Positions 8,324 to 17,189 are shown, counted from the first letter of the stretch. The stretch is 64,000 nucleotides of DNA from Rhizobiales bacterium NRL2 (GCA_001664005.1 CP016093.1:1371001-1435000), one strand, 5' to 3'. Numbers and translations: made by a program. The notes: generated by a model from the sequence alone, not told the origin.

Positions 8324-8938
8324 ATGTACACGCCCGCGCATTTCGCCGTCGAGGACAGGGCCGCCTGTCACGACATCATTGATGCCAACGAGTTCGGGCT
8401 GCTGGTGACGGCTACCAGCGGCGCGCCCGAGGCCAGCCATCTGCCCTTCGTGCTGGATCGCGGCGAAGGCGAGCAGGGCGTGCTCTACGCCCATATGGCG
8501 CGCGCCAACCCGCAATGGCGCGATTTCGGCGACGCCGAGGCCCTCAGCATCTTCGCCGGTCCTCACGCCTATGTCTCACCGACCTGGTATCCCGGTGACG
8601 GTCCCGCCGTGCCGACCTGGAACTATACCGCCGTGCATTGCCATGGCCGACCGGAGATCATCGAGGATGCAGCGGAACGCGACCGCCTGATGGAGCGGCT
8701 GTCCGCGCGCTACGAGGGCGGTGGGCCCTGGTCCTATGGCGGCCTGCCCGAGAAGTTCCGCGCCGCGATGGTGAAGGGAATCGTGCCCTTCCGCATTCCC
8801 ATCGCGCGCATGGAAGGCAAGGCGAAGCTGAGCCAAAACAAGTCCGCCGCCGACCGCGAGGCGCTGGCCCGCGGCCTGGCGGAAAGCGGGCGGGCCATGG
8901 AGGCCGAGATCGCCGCCGCGATGCGGGAAATCGAATGA
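8324..8938 (+). CDS. PaiB-like FMN-binding (putative transcriptional regulator) protein
   Basis: A 204-aa PaiB-family split-barrel protein. Family marks are the N-terminal MYTPAHFAVED, SHLPFVLD near residue 46, GPHAYVSPTWY near 82, VPTWNYTAVHCHG near 97 and the C-terminal EGKAKLSQNKS. PaiB of Bacillus is described as affecting protease and sporulation genes; in proteobacteria the role is mostly unknown. The GGGGAGA ribosome site lies at 8310-8316. It follows the PPOX gene and probably shares its transcript. Confidence 0.88.
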   Translation: MYTPAHFAVEDRAACHDIIDANEFGLLVTATSGAPEASHLPFVLDRGEGEQGVLYAHMARANPQWRDFGDAEALSIFAGPHAYVSPTWYPGDGPAVPTWNYTAVHCHGRPEIIEDAAERDRLMERLSARYEGGGPWSYGGLPEKFRAAMVKGIVPFRIPIARMEGKAKLSQNKSAADREALARGLAESGRAMEAEIAAAMREIE

Positions 8939-9048
8939 TCCGCCGGGCCAGGTGAAACGCCGCGCGGCCTCCGCTATCCTTTGCCGCGGCGCATTGCGGT
9001 CACAATTCGGGACGAAAAGTGCATGTCACCAATCGAACGGAGGCCGTC

Positions 9049-9588
9049 ATGAACCGATTCCTGCTCGCCGGCGCCATGGCGCTGCTGCTGGCGCTGCCGG
9101 CGGCGGCCCAGAGCCAGAAGGCGGAAGACGGGCCGGCGGCGGATGCGAACCCGGCCCCGGAGATCATCAAGGTCTATGACGAGAACACGCTGAAGCCGGA
9201 GGATATCCGGGCCTGTCTGAAGAGCGACCTGGCCATCGCCGACATGGAGACCAGGGTCGCCGACTATGAGGATACGCTGACCAGTTTCCGCCAGCAGATC
9301 GCCGATCTCGGCGAAGACCTCGACCGCCGCCGCAAGCAGATCGACGGCACCGATCCGGAGGCGGTGGCCGAGTACAACCGCCGCGTCGACCGCCATGCGG
9401 ATATGATCGACCGCTACAACGAGAAATTCGTACCCAACCTCACGGACCGGCGGAAACGGTTGAACGAGGCCATCGACACCTACAATCGTGACTGCGCGGA
9501 GAAGGCCTATTTCGAGGAAGACTGGCTGGAGGCGGTCGCGGAGCTCGGCATCGAGGATCCGCGCGCAACCGCCGGCGGCGGCAAGTAG
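9049..9588 (+). CDS. Secreted coiled-coil protein of unknown function
   Basis: A 179-aa protein with a Sec signal peptide (MNRFLLAGAMALLLALPAAAQS, cleavage after AQ or AAA). After a short linker, residues ~75-145 form a charged coiled coil (DLGEDLDRRRKQIDG and following). Two Cys (one near residue 58 in RACLKSD, one near 150 in NRDCAEK) could form a disulfide linking the ends of the helical hairpin. ATG 9049 is used because of AACGGAGG at 9037-9043; an in-frame ATG at 9019 would bury the signal peptide. No family is recognised. It is likely periplasmic. Confidence 0.78.
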   Translation: MNRFLLAGAMALLLALPAAAQSQKAEDGPAADANPAPEIIKVYDENTLKPEDIRACLKSDLAIADMETRVADYEDTLTSFRQQIADLGEDLDRRRKQIDGTDPEAVAEYNRRVDRHADMIDRYNEKFVPNLTDRRKRLNEAIDTYNRDCAEKAYFEEDWLEAVAELGIEDPRATAGGGK

Positions 9589-9646
9589 ACCGCGGCGCCA
9601 GCCGTCAGGGCATTCCGATGTCCGACGCAACCGCCCGGACTTGCCG

Positions 9647-9718
9647 CCCTTGGACTCGATCCAAGGGCCCAACCAACCGAAGAACCGAGACCTGGGTCCT
9701 GGGGTCAAGCCCCAGGAC
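9647..9718. repeat. Paired-hairpin intergenic element, copy 1
   Basis: Two short perfect palindromes 28 bases apart. 9647-9667 has 7-bp arms CCCTTGG/CCAAGGG around ACTCGAT. 9696-9718 has 9-bp arms GTCCTGGGG/CCCCAGGAC around TCAAG. It lies between the convergent secreted coiled-coil gene and the DsbA-like gene. The same design recurs at 22695, 26467, 40853 and 63131. Confidence 0.8.
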
Positions 9719-9750
9719 GCCAGGTGATTCCATCCCTTCCTGGAAGGATC

Positions 9751-10344
9751 CTAGGCCGCCAGCTGCTGCAGCCGTTCCTCGACCATCCAGAGGCGGTCGC
9801 CGCCCCAGAACAGCTCGCCGTCGATGGCGAAGGTGGGCACCCCGAACACGCCCATGTCGATGGCCAGCTGCCTTTCGCGTTCGTGACGCTCGGCCCCCTC
9901 GCCCGTGTACCAGTCGTCGAAGCCGGCGGTGTCCGCGCCGACTTCCGCCAGCACCGCCTTCACCTCCTCGACCACGCCCAGATCCAGCTCGCGGTGAAAG
10001 AACTTCTCGAAGGTGCGCCGCGCATAGGCGTGCAGCAGCCCCTGTTCCTCGGCGTAGGTCAGCCCGATTCCGGCGGGCCGGGAATCGAAGATCTTCTTCG
10101 GTCCCAGCACCGTCAGTCCCTTGCGGTTGGCCAGCCGGCGGGCGTCCATGTAGGCGTACTTCACCTTGCGCCATTCGTTCTCGGAGCGGGTTTCCACCGC
10201 GCCCAGGAATTCGGGGATGTGCAGCGTGAAGTGGACCCAGCGGAAGGTGACGCCGTAGCGCTCCTCCAGCGCGAGCAGGTCATCCATCACCAGATAGGCG
10301 AAGGGACTCTTCAGGTCGGTGAAATAGATCAGTTCCGCGTTCAT
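9751..10344 (-). CDS. DsbA-family / 2-hydroxychromene-2-carboxylate isomerase-like protein
   Basis: A 197-aa thioredoxin-fold protein of the DSBA-like family that includes HCCA isomerase and GST kappa. The N-terminus IYFTDLKSPFAYLV has Ser-Pro where DsbA has CxxC, so it is not a disulfide oxidase; the Ser is the expected glutathione-contacting residue. VFGVPTFAIDGELFWGGDRL near the C-terminus carries the family's cis-Pro. ATG 10344 overlaps the upstream cupin stop by ATGA. It sits in a unit with an acyl-CoA synthetase and an enoyl-CoA hydratase, which fits catabolism of a ring or acyl compound; the substrate is inferred only. Confidence 0.86.
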   Translation of the reverse strand: MNAELIYFTDLKSPFAYLVMDDLLALEERYGVTFRWVHFTLHIPEFLGAVETRSENEWRKVKYAYMDARRLANRKGLTVLGPKKIFDSRPAGIGLTYAEEQGLLHAYARRTFEKFFHRELDLGVVEEVKAVLAEVGADTAGFDDWYTGEGAERHERERQLAIDMGVFGVPTFAIDGELFWGGDRLWMVEERLQQLAA

Positions 10345-11015
10345 GCGCCCCTCCCCAGGTGGCCGGTCTTGACATAGAGCAGGCAGCCGGTCTCCGACCG
10401 CGGCCGATGGCTCGAACCGTCCGGCAACCGCATCCACGTTCCCGCGCCATAGCGGCCGTTCTCGTCGGCCAGCTCGCCCGAGACCACGAAGACTTCCTCC
10501 CCGCCCTCATGGGTGTGATGCGGCGCTTCCGCGCCCGGCGCAAGTCTTGACAGGTAGATGCGTTCCGCATGGCCCGGCTCGTCGAACAGGTCGAAGACCT
10601 CCCGACCGGGCCAGGTGGCGTGCCAGCCTGCCGGATCGCTGGTGTCGATGCGGCGGGTGGGCCGGTCGGTTCCGGCGTACTGGCAGAGCTTCACGAACAG
10701 CGTGCAGCCGTGCTCGGTCCAGGGACGGTGGCGCGTGCCGGTGGGCAACAGGGTCATCGTTCCGGCCGGATACTCGCCGAATTCGTCTGCGAAGACGCCG
10801 TCCAGCACCAGCACCTCCTCGCCGAAGGGGTGGTCGTGTTCGGGGAAGCCGCAGCCGGGATCGAAACGCACGACCGAAGTCACCATGCCCTTTTCGGTAT
10901 CGCCGATCAGTTCCAGGCGTTTGCGCCACACGCCGGGCGCGGGGCTCGCCTGCCAATCCATCTGGTTGGTGTCGATGACGACGGTCTTGCGGCGGTCGGC
11001 GTGCAGGTCGGACAT
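10341..11015 (-). CDS. Two-domain ChrR-like cupin protein
   Basis: A 224-aa protein made of two tandem cupin domains of the ChrR/anti-sigma cupin type. The first metal-binding motif is EHDHPFGEEVLVLDG near residue 59 and the second is HHTHEGGEEVFVVSG near residue 166, each followed by a PxGTxHRP-like strand. No zinc-binding anti-sigma domain is attached. It is therefore more likely a metal-dependent enzyme or ligand binder than an anti-sigma factor. GGAG lies 9 bases before ATG 11015, and its stop overlaps the downstream start. Confidence 0.85.
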   Translation of the reverse strand: MSDLHADRRKTVVIDTNQMDWQASPAPGVWRKRLELIGDTEKGMVTSVVRFDPGCGFPEHDHPFGEEVLVLDGVFADEFGEYPAGTMTLLPTGTRHRPWTEHGCTLFVKLCQYAGTDRPTRRIDTSDPAGWHATWPGREVFDLFDEPGHAERIYLSRLAPGAEAPHHTHEGGEEVFVVSGELADENGRYGAGTWMRLPDGSSHRPRSETGCLLYVKTGHLGRGA

Positions 11016-11053
11016 GCGGCGGGCTCCTCTGGCTGGCGACGGGCTGGGAAGGT

Positions 11054-12586
11054 TCAGGCGCGCTCGAGAACCTGATCCGCCAATACGTGCCGAAGCACCT
11101 TGCCCGCGGCGTTCAGGGGCATCTCATCGACGAAGTATATCCGTTCCGGGCAGCGATAGCTCGCCAGGCGGGTCTTGCAATAGGCGATGATATCCTCGGG
11201 CGTCGCCTTCTCGTTTTCCGGGACGACGACTGCGGCGACGATCTCGCCCCAGGTTTCGTCCGGAAGACCGATGATCACGGCGTCGCGTACACCCGGCGCG
11301 TCCAGGAGGACCGGCTCCACCTCCGAGGGGTAGACGTTCTCACCGCCCCGGATGATCATGTGCTTCTTGCGTCCGGACAGATAGACATAACCGTCCGCGT
11401 CCTGACGGCCGAGATCTCCCGAATGCACCCAACCGTCCTTCAGGGTGGTTGCCGTTTCTTCGGCCATGTTCCAGTAGCCGCTGAACGCCGTCCCGCCCCG
11501 GGTCACGATCTCTCCGATCTCCCCCTGAGGCAACGGCTGGCCCTCGTCGTCGCAGATCATCAGATCGACCCCCTCAGAGGGCCGGCCGACCGATTCGAGT
11601 CGGTGATGGTGACCGGTCAGTGCGCTTCGATGGTCTTCCGGCGTCAGCACCGTCTGCGGGAGATCTTCGGTCTGGCCGAGAAACTGCACGAGTTCACCCT
11701 GGTAGACATCCATCAGTCGCCGCAACAGCGGCAGGCTCATCGGTGCGGCCGTGTACATGATCAGCCGCAGGCCCGAAAGCTGCTCGGGCCGGAAATCCTC
11801 GCGGGACAACGCCATGCTGAGAATGGTCGGCACCGTGTTGATGAATGTAACGTGGTGCTCGGCGATGGCTGCCATGGTGGTCGCGTAGTCGAACTGCGGC
11901 AGGATCACCTGGGTCGCGCCGCGCTGTATGGCTGCCAGACTGAGGATCAGGCAGGAGATGTGAAACATCGGCGTTGTCATGTGCATGACATCGTCGCTGC
12001 CCAGTCTGAGGTCGTACATCAACTTGATCGCGCGCACGTTCGCAGTGAACTGATCGATCATCGCGCCCTTCGGCCGGCCGGTCGTGCCGCTTGTGTAGCA
12101 GACGGCCAGCGTGCTCGCCGGATCGGGATCGCCAAGGCGGACCGGTGCGTCGCCGACACGCCCGGGCAGCCCCATCGCATCCGGTTGGTCGATCGGCAGC
12201 CAGCCAAGCTCAAGGACGTTCCGGAGTTCCTCGGCCTCCGACTCGTAGCGGCTGTCCGCGAGCAGTAGCACCGAGCCCGAATCCTCGATCTGAAAGCGGA
12301 ATTCCGGCAGGCGCTGGCGATAGTTGAGCGGGACCGCCACGGCCTCGAGTGTTGCCAGTGCGCAAAGGGACTCGAGGAAATTCAGGCTGTTCACGTCGAG
12401 GATGGCGACCCGGTCGCCCCGCCGGACCCCCAGTTGCTCCAGGCGCCGGGCGATTGCCATCGTATCGGCGGCGAACTCGCGGAACGTGACAGTCCGCTCG
12501 GGCGCGATTGCGCAGATCTTGTCACCGAATCCGTTCGCCGCCGCCTGAACCAGCGCCGCAACGCTGTAGGCCGCCTGGTTGCTCAT
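11054..12586 (-). CDS. Acyl-CoA synthetase (AMP-binding, class I adenylate-forming)
   Basis: A 510-aa fatty/aryl acyl-CoA ligase that would activate a carboxylic acid via an acyl-AMP. The P-loop-like A3 motif YTSGTTGRPKGAM is near residue 169. The adenylate motif region includes FLGQTEDLPQT near 300 where many homologues read YGxTE. HSGDLGRQDADGYVYLSGRKKHMIIRGGENVYPSEVE near 388-423 forms the A7-A8 hinge. The C-terminal catalytic Lys lies in PLNAAGKVLRHVL. Between an enoyl-CoA hydratase upstream and a cupin downstream, it is probably part of a degradation operon. Confidence 0.93.
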   Translation of the reverse strand: MSNQAAYSVAALVQAAANGFGDKICAIAPERTVTFREFAADTMAIARRLEQLGVRRGDRVAILDVNSLNFLESLCALATLEAVAVPLNYRQRLPEFRFQIEDSGSVLLLADSRYESEAEELRNVLELGWLPIDQPDAMGLPGRVGDAPVRLGDPDPASTLAVCYTSGTTGRPKGAMIDQFTANVRAIKLMYDLRLGSDDVMHMTTPMFHISCLILSLAAIQRGATQVILPQFDYATTMAAIAEHHVTFINTVPTILSMALSREDFRPEQLSGLRLIMYTAAPMSLPLLRRLMDVYQGELVQFLGQTEDLPQTVLTPEDHRSALTGHHHRLESVGRPSEGVDLMICDDEGQPLPQGEIGEIVTRGGTAFSGYWNMAEETATTLKDGWVHSGDLGRQDADGYVYLSGRKKHMIIRGGENVYPSEVEPVLLDAPGVRDAVIIGLPDETWGEIVAAVVVPENEKATPEDIIAYCKTRLASYRCPERIYFVDEMPLNAAGKVLRHVLADQVLERA

Positions 12587-12631
12587 TGGAACGACATCCC
12601 GGCATGTGTCACGAGGAAACCGGTCATGTTC

Positions 12632-13450
12632 TCAGACCTCATAGAGTGATTGCGCCCACTTCACCGCGGCGGCGAAACCGTCACGGTCAAGACGCTGCAT
12701 GAACTCGGTCTTCAGCTCATTCGGCGTGATATTGGTTGTCACGAAAGCTTCCTTGCCCATCTCCACGCAGGACTGGAAGCCCATGATTTCGTAGGATCGG
12801 TTCACCGCCGACTTGTTCAGATGCCAGGTTTCCGGGGCAAAACCCGAAAGACGTCTGGCCATGCGCCGGACCCTGTCTTCCAGCTTGCCGGTTTCGCAGA
12901 CCTCGTTGACCAGGCCGTAGCGCAGAGCGGTATCCGCATCCACCAGTTCGCCGGTAAGCAGGATGTGCTTGGCGTGACGCATGCCCATGATCCAGGGACT
13001 GATCAGGAAGGGCGGGGCGTCAGAGAGCAGGATCTCGGGTTCGCCGAACCGGCCGCTGTCGTCCGTGAAGGAGAAGTCGCAGGCCATCGCCAGTTCGAAG
13101 GCCCCACCCAGGCAATAGCCCTGGACCATCGATATGACCGGCTTCTTCAGGTTCCATACGGCCCAGCACGTAGCGTTCCCCACGTCGACGTAGTCGCGGA
13201 AGGCGTTCGGCAATGGCTCGGCCAGATCGCCGCCAAGCGCTGCCGTGAGATCGTAGCCTGCCGAGAAGTTGCCGCCTGCGCCGCGCAGGGCGACAACACG
13301 GATCCCGTCATCTTCTGCTGCGTGGTCCAGAGCGGCCTTCACTTCCCGCCACTGGTCGAGACTGAAGGCGTTCAGAACCTTCGGACGGTTGAGTGTTATC
13401 CAGAACAGACCGTCTTCGTTGCTGGTTTCGATCGTTTGAAAGTTGGACAT
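12632..13450 (-). CDS. Enoyl-CoA hydratase/isomerase family protein
   Basis: A 272-aa crotonase-fold protein. The oxyanion-hole segments are RGAGGNFSAGYDLTAA (near residue 55) and QGYCLGGAFELAMACDF (near 109). The second conserved acid region is EPEILLSDAPPFLISPWIMG. The ATG at 13450 has a very strong GGGGGAGG site. It is first in the minus-strand unit that continues with an acyl-CoA synthetase, cupin and DsbA-like isomerase. It may hydrate an enoyl-CoA from the acid activated by the ligase; the substrate is unknown. Confidence 0.92.
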   Translation of the reverse strand: MSNFQTIETSNEDGLFWITLNRPKVLNAFSLDQWREVKAALDHAAEDDGIRVVALRGAGGNFSAGYDLTAALGGDLAEPLPNAFRDYVDVGNATCWAVWNLKKPVISMVQGYCLGGAFELAMACDFSFTDDSGRFGEPEILLSDAPPFLISPWIMGMRHAKHILLTGELVDADTALRYGLVNEVCETGKLEDRVRRMARRLSGFAPETWHLNKSAVNRSYEIMGFQSCVEMGKEAFVTTNITPNELKTEFMQRLDRDGFAAAVKWAQSLYEV

Positions 13451-13635
13451 CTCGCCTCCCCCTGAGCGCCGCCTTGCCTCCCGCGCGGCTGCAGCTCCAT
13501 CTCAATGCAGGTCGGATGGCAGCGCAAGTACCTCGGGCAGGTCGGGCCTGGCGAGCGCTGACACGTCAGGAGGTCCGGACGCTCCGGATCGCGGTCGACA
13601 ATGTCGGCAGACGCCCCTTAGAGTCGAGGCAAACA

Positions 13636-13653
13636 CGGCGCGTGCACGCGCCG
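13636..13653. promoter_or_regulatory. 18-bp perfect palindrome before the amidohydrolase gene
   Basis: CGGCGCGTGCACGCGCCG is a perfect 9+9 palindrome with no spacer, ending 19 bases before the amidohydrolase ATG, in the divergent gap between two catabolic-looking units. It could be an operator for a dimeric regulator or a leader hairpin. GC-rich DNA yields palindromes easily, so confidence is limited. Confidence 0.4.
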
Positions 13654-13672
13654 TTCTCGGAGAGGACATGCC

Positions 13673-14866
13673 ATGCCATATGCCGAAGGCCGCATCATCC
13701 ACGATGCCGACAGCCACCTGATGGAGACGGCGGATTGCCTGGACCCGTACCTGGAAGAGCGCCTCAGGTTGCGTCTGCATGCGACGCCCGGCTATCTGAG
13801 GCGCAGGACCCAGCAGGAGGCGGCTGTCGAGGCCGCGAAGGCGAACCACGCCGATCCCGAGTTCCGCGCCGCCGCGAACGAGAACGTGATGCTGCGCAAG
13901 AACTACGACGCCCACGGCGCCTTCATCCGCAACGACCGCGGTGAGGCGCTGGACTACATGGGCTTCGCCAGCCAGCTTGTTTTCACCACCTTCTGCCTCG
14001 GCAATTTCGAACTCGACCAGTCCGGCGACATGGAGCTCTGCTACGCCGCCGCCAGCGCCCACAACAGGATGATGACGGATTTCTGTTCCGTCGACCGCCG
14101 GCTGCTGCCGACGGCCTATATCCCGCTGGAGGATTTCGAGCGCGCCCGCGCCTGCATGGCCGAGGCGATCGAACTGGGCGCGAAGGGCCTGATGGTGCCG
14201 TCGAAGTGCCCGCAGAACCACAGCCCCAGCCACATCGCTCTGGATCCGCTGTGGGCGATGGCCCAGGAAGCCGGCCTGCCGGTCCTGTTCCACGTCGGCG
14301 GCGAGCAGAAGCTGAACCCGGCCTACAAGGAGAACGGCCTGCCGCCGGTCAAGGACTTCCACGGCGGCGACGACAACTTCACCTCGGTCAGCTACATGCC
14401 GATCCCGGAGGCGGTGATGCAGACCGGCGCGACGCTGATCTTCGACGGCGTCTTCGACCGTTTCCCCGATCTGAGATGGGGTGCGATCGAACTGGGCGCC
14501 AACTGGGTGCCGGGCTGGATGCGGGCGATGGATTCGGCCGCGCACGCCTTCATCCGCAACGAGGAGCGGCTGCAGAAGCTGAGCGCGAAGCCCTCCGAGA
14601 TCGTGCGCCGGCAGTTCCGCGCCGCGCCCTATCCGCACGAGGATGTGAGCTGGATCATCGCCAATGCGGGCGAAGAGGTGGCGGTGTTCTCGTCGGACTT
14701 TCCGCACATCGAAGGCGGCCGCAATCCGCTCAAGCGCTTCGGCGACTCGCTGGCCGACACGCCGAGGCGTGCGGTCGAGCGGTTCTACTGCGACAACTTC
14801 ATCGATCTCATGGGGCGGGGCCTCGCGGAAGACCTGCGCCGTCCGGCGCAGATCTCGGCGGCCTGA
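13673..14866 (+). CDS. Amidohydrolase family 2 protein
   Basis: A 397-aa TIM-barrel amidohydrolase (Amidohydro_2, the family of ACMS decarboxylase-like enzymes). The usual N-terminal HxH is replaced by DADSH (residues ~11-15). LFHVGGEQ near residue 204 supplies the central His, and the late acid is in FSSDFPHIEGG near 345. A metal-dependent hydrolase or decarboxylase reaction is expected. AGAGGA at 13660-13665 precedes the ATG. It is transcribed away from the enoyl-CoA hydratase/acyl-CoA synthetase unit, separated by 222 bp holding an 18-bp palindrome, and may act in the same pathway. Confidence 0.88.
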   Translation: MPYAEGRIIHDADSHLMETADCLDPYLEERLRLRLHATPGYLRRRTQQEAAVEAAKANHADPEFRAAANENVMLRKNYDAHGAFIRNDRGEALDYMGFASQLVFTTFCLGNFELDQSGDMELCYAAASAHNRMMTDFCSVDRRLLPTAYIPLEDFERARACMAEAIELGAKGLMVPSKCPQNHSPSHIALDPLWAMAQEAGLPVLFHVGGEQKLNPAYKENGLPPVKDFHGGDDNFTSVSYMPIPEAVMQTGATLIFDGVFDRFPDLRWGAIELGANWVPGWMRAMDSAAHAFIRNEERLQKLSAKPSEIVRRQFRAAPYPHEDVSWIIANAGEEVAVFSSDFPHIEGGRNPLKRFGDSLADTPRRAVERFYCDNFIDLMGRGLAEDLRRPAQISAA

Positions 14867-14876
14867 ACCGCGAGCG

Positions 14877-15230
14877 TCAGGCGACGCGTTCGTAGAGGGT
14901 CAGGATGTATCGGCGGTCTTCGGGGTCGAGTTCGCCGCGCTCCAGTTCCTCGCGGTGTTCGCGCAGGTCCTCGGCGGTGCCCTCGTAAAGGCCGGGACGC
15001 GCCAGCAGGGCGTCGATGGCCTTGAGAACCGACCTGTCGTCCTCGCCGATGTCGAGCTTCGGCGCGGCCTCGGCCTGCTGGCCCAGCTTCGGGTCGATGA
15101 TCTCGTCCCAGCTCAGCTCGGCCGCCTCCAGCATCGACTGCGCCTCGCGCCCCGCCGCGGCGGCTGCCGCGTCATCGGCGTCGCCCATGCGCTCCAGCGC
15201 GTCGATCAGTGCATCGCGGTCGATAGCCAT
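14877..15230 (-). CDS. Small acidic protein of unknown function
   Basis: A 117-aa acidic helical protein without Cys, signal peptide or membrane segment. It has an Ala-rich stretch near residues 18-28 and a DRRYILTLYERVA tail. The GGAG site 12 bases upstream of ATG 15230 supports the start. It ends 10 bp from the convergent amidohydrolase stop and is divergent from the first GST. I recognise no family. Confidence 0.68.
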   Translation of the reverse strand: MAIDRDALIDALERMGDADDAAAAAAGREAQSMLEAAELSWDEIIDPKLGQQAEAAPKLDIGEDDRSVLKAIDALLARPGLYEGTAEDLREHREELERGELDPEDRRYILTLYERVA

Positions 15231-15324
15231 GTTGACGGTCTCCGGTTCTTCAGTTCACTTGGCGGCCGGACCGCGCCATATCACGAAGCGCGGGCGAAAG
15301 ACAGTACATGCGGGACGGAAGCGT

Positions 15325-16023
15325 ATGATCGACCTCTATTACTGGCCGACGCCGAACGGCTGGAAGATCTCCATCATGCTGGAGGAATGCAGACTGGACT
15401 ATCGCATGGTCCCGGTGAACATCGGCGCGGGGGAGCAGTTCGAGCCGGATTTCCTGAAGATCAGCCCCAACAACCGCATGCCCGCCATCGTCGACAATGA
15501 CGGCCCCGAAGGCGCGCCCTGGCACCTGATGGAATCGGGCGCGATCCTGATCTACCTGGCGGAGAAGACCGGCCGCTTCCTGCCCGCCGATCCCGGCGGC
15601 CGCTACCGCGCCATCGAGTGGCTGATGTGGCAGATGGGCGGCGTCGGCCCGATGTTCGGCCAGAACGGGCATTTCCGTCTCTACGCCACCGAGGACATTC
15701 CCTACGCGAAGCAGCGCTATCTGAACGAATCCAACCGCCTCTATGGCGTCCTCGACCGGCGTCTGGGCGAGGCGGAGTACGCCGCCGGCGACTATTCCAT
15801 CGCCGACATGGCGCTGTTCCCGTGGTTCATGGTGCACCGCCAGCAGGGCGTGGCCATGGACGACTATCCGAATGTCCGCCGCTGGTACGAAGCGATCAAG
15901 CAGCGACCCGCGGTGCGCCGGGGCGTGGATCTCGGCCGGGAACTGCGCCGCAAGCCCGACGAGATGGGCGAGGCGGAGAAGAAGAACCTGTTCGGCGACA
16001 ACCAGTTCGCCAAACGCGCATGA
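15325..16023 (+). CDS. Glutathione S-transferase family protein (first of pair)
   Basis: A 232-aa cytosolic GST of the YfcG/Ure2p-like type. The N-terminal thioredoxin fold has YYWPTPNGWKISIMLEE, FLKISPNNRMPAIVDN with the conserved cis-Pro, and ESGAILIYLAEKTGRFLP binding the gamma-glutamyl end. The all-helical C-terminal domain includes WLMWQMGGVGPMFGQNGHF and YSIADMALFPW. ATG 15325 was chosen because homology begins there; longer in-frame extensions lack support. Its stop overlaps the PLP-lyase start (ATGA at 16020-16023). A second, closely related GST follows the lyase. Confidence 0.93.
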   Translation: MIDLYYWPTPNGWKISIMLEECRLDYRMVPVNIGAGEQFEPDFLKISPNNRMPAIVDNDGPEGAPWHLMESGAILIYLAEKTGRFLPADPGGRYRAIEWLMWQMGGVGPMFGQNGHFRLYATEDIPYAKQRYLNESNRLYGVLDRRLGEAEYAAGDYSIADMALFPWFMVHRQQGVAMDDYPNVRRWYEAIKQRPAVRRGVDLGRELRRKPDEMGEAEKKNLFGDNQFAKRA

Positions 16024-17162
16024 GCGGCGGTTCCGACAAGCCGGCGACCTACCTGGCCCAGGCGCTGGGTCATGTCGAGCCGACGAGCCGCGGTCTGGCG
16101 CCGGCGATCTATCCGGCCACGACCTACGAGCGCGACGCCGACCTGACCCTGCCCGGCGGGGCGGAATATGCCCGCGACGACAACCCCGGCTATACCCTGG
16201 CCGAGGAGATGCTGGCGAAGCTGGAGGGCGGCACGGAAGCCATGCTCTACGCCTCCGGCATGGCGGCGGCGGTGGCGCTGTTCCAGTCGCTGAGGTCGGG
16301 TGATTCCGTTATCGCGCCGGAGGTAATGTATTTCGGGCTGAAGGCCTGGCTGCAGGATTTCGGCGAACGCTTCGGCCTGGACGTCCGCTTCGTTGCCAAC
16401 GACGCCGATGCCTACGCCGCGGCGCTGAAGGAACGGCCGGCGAAGCTGGTCTGGGCGGAGACGCCGGCCAACCCGCTCTGGCAGGTGACGGACCTCGCCG
16501 CGGTGGCCGAGGCCTGCCGCGCCTGCGGCGCGAAGCTGGGCGTCGACAACACCGTGCCCACGCCGCTGTTCACCCGACCGCTGGAGCTTGGCGCGGATTA
16601 TGTCATGCATTCGGCGACGAAGTCGCTGAACGGCCATTCCGACGTGGTCGCCGGCGCGCTGGTGACCGGGAACGCCGATGACCCGCTCTGGCAGGGCGCG
16701 CATGTGCAGCGCCACAAGGGCGGCGCCATCGCCGGGCCGTTCGAGGCATGGCTGCTGGCCCGCGGCATGCGGACGCTCGCCGTCCGGGTCGAACGCGCCG
16801 CCGCCAACGCCATGCGCGTCGCCGAGGCTCTGGAGGTCCGCGGCGACGTCACGGTTCTCTATCCCGGGCTGCCAAGCCATCCGGGCCATGCGATCGCGAA
16901 GCGGCAGATGACCGGCGGTTTCGGATCGATGATGTCGGTGCTGACCGGCGGCGGGCGAGAGAGGGCGTATCGGGCGAAAGCGGGGCTCAGGCTGTTCCGC
17001 CGGGCGACGTCGCTGGGCGGGGTCGAGAGCCTGGTGGAACACCGCCGCATGGTGGAGGGGTCGACGTCGATGGCGCCGGACGACCTGCTGCGCCTCTCGG
17101 TCGGGATCGAGGACGCAGACGACCTGATCGCGGACCTGATGCAGGCGCTGGACGGCGCATAG
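16020..17162 (+). CDS. Cys/Met-metabolism PLP-dependent enzyme (gamma-synthase/beta-lyase family)
   Basis: A 380-aa trans-sulfuration-family PLP enzyme (fold type I). The glycine-rich phosphate site is LYASGMAAAVAL near residue 78. The cofactor-ring Asp is in LGVDNTVPTPLF near 174. The Schiff-base Lys lies in MHSATKSLNGHSDVVAG near 202. SLGGVESLVEHRRM near 335 is the typical family C-terminal block. It could be a cystathionine beta-lyase, gamma-synthase or cysteine-conjugate lyase. Its position between two GST genes favours a sulfur-conjugate substrate, but that is inference. Confidence 0.9.
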   Translation: MSGGSDKPATYLAQALGHVEPTSRGLAPAIYPATTYERDADLTLPGGAEYARDDNPGYTLAEEMLAKLEGGTEAMLYASGMAAAVALFQSLRSGDSVIAPEVMYFGLKAWLQDFGERFGLDVRFVANDADAYAAALKERPAKLVWAETPANPLWQVTDLAAVAEACRACGAKLGVDNTVPTPLFTRPLELGADYVMHSATKSLNGHSDVVAGALVTGNADDPLWQGAHVQRHKGGAIAGPFEAWLLARGMRTLAVRVERAAANAMRVAEALEVRGDVTVLYPGLPSHPGHAIAKRQMTGGFGSMMSVLTGGGRERAYRAKAGLRLFRRATSLGGVESLVEHRRMVEGSTSMAPDDLLRLSVGIEDADDLIADLMQALDGA

Positions 17163-17189
17163 AGGTAATAAGAAGGAGGGGGCGGAGCG

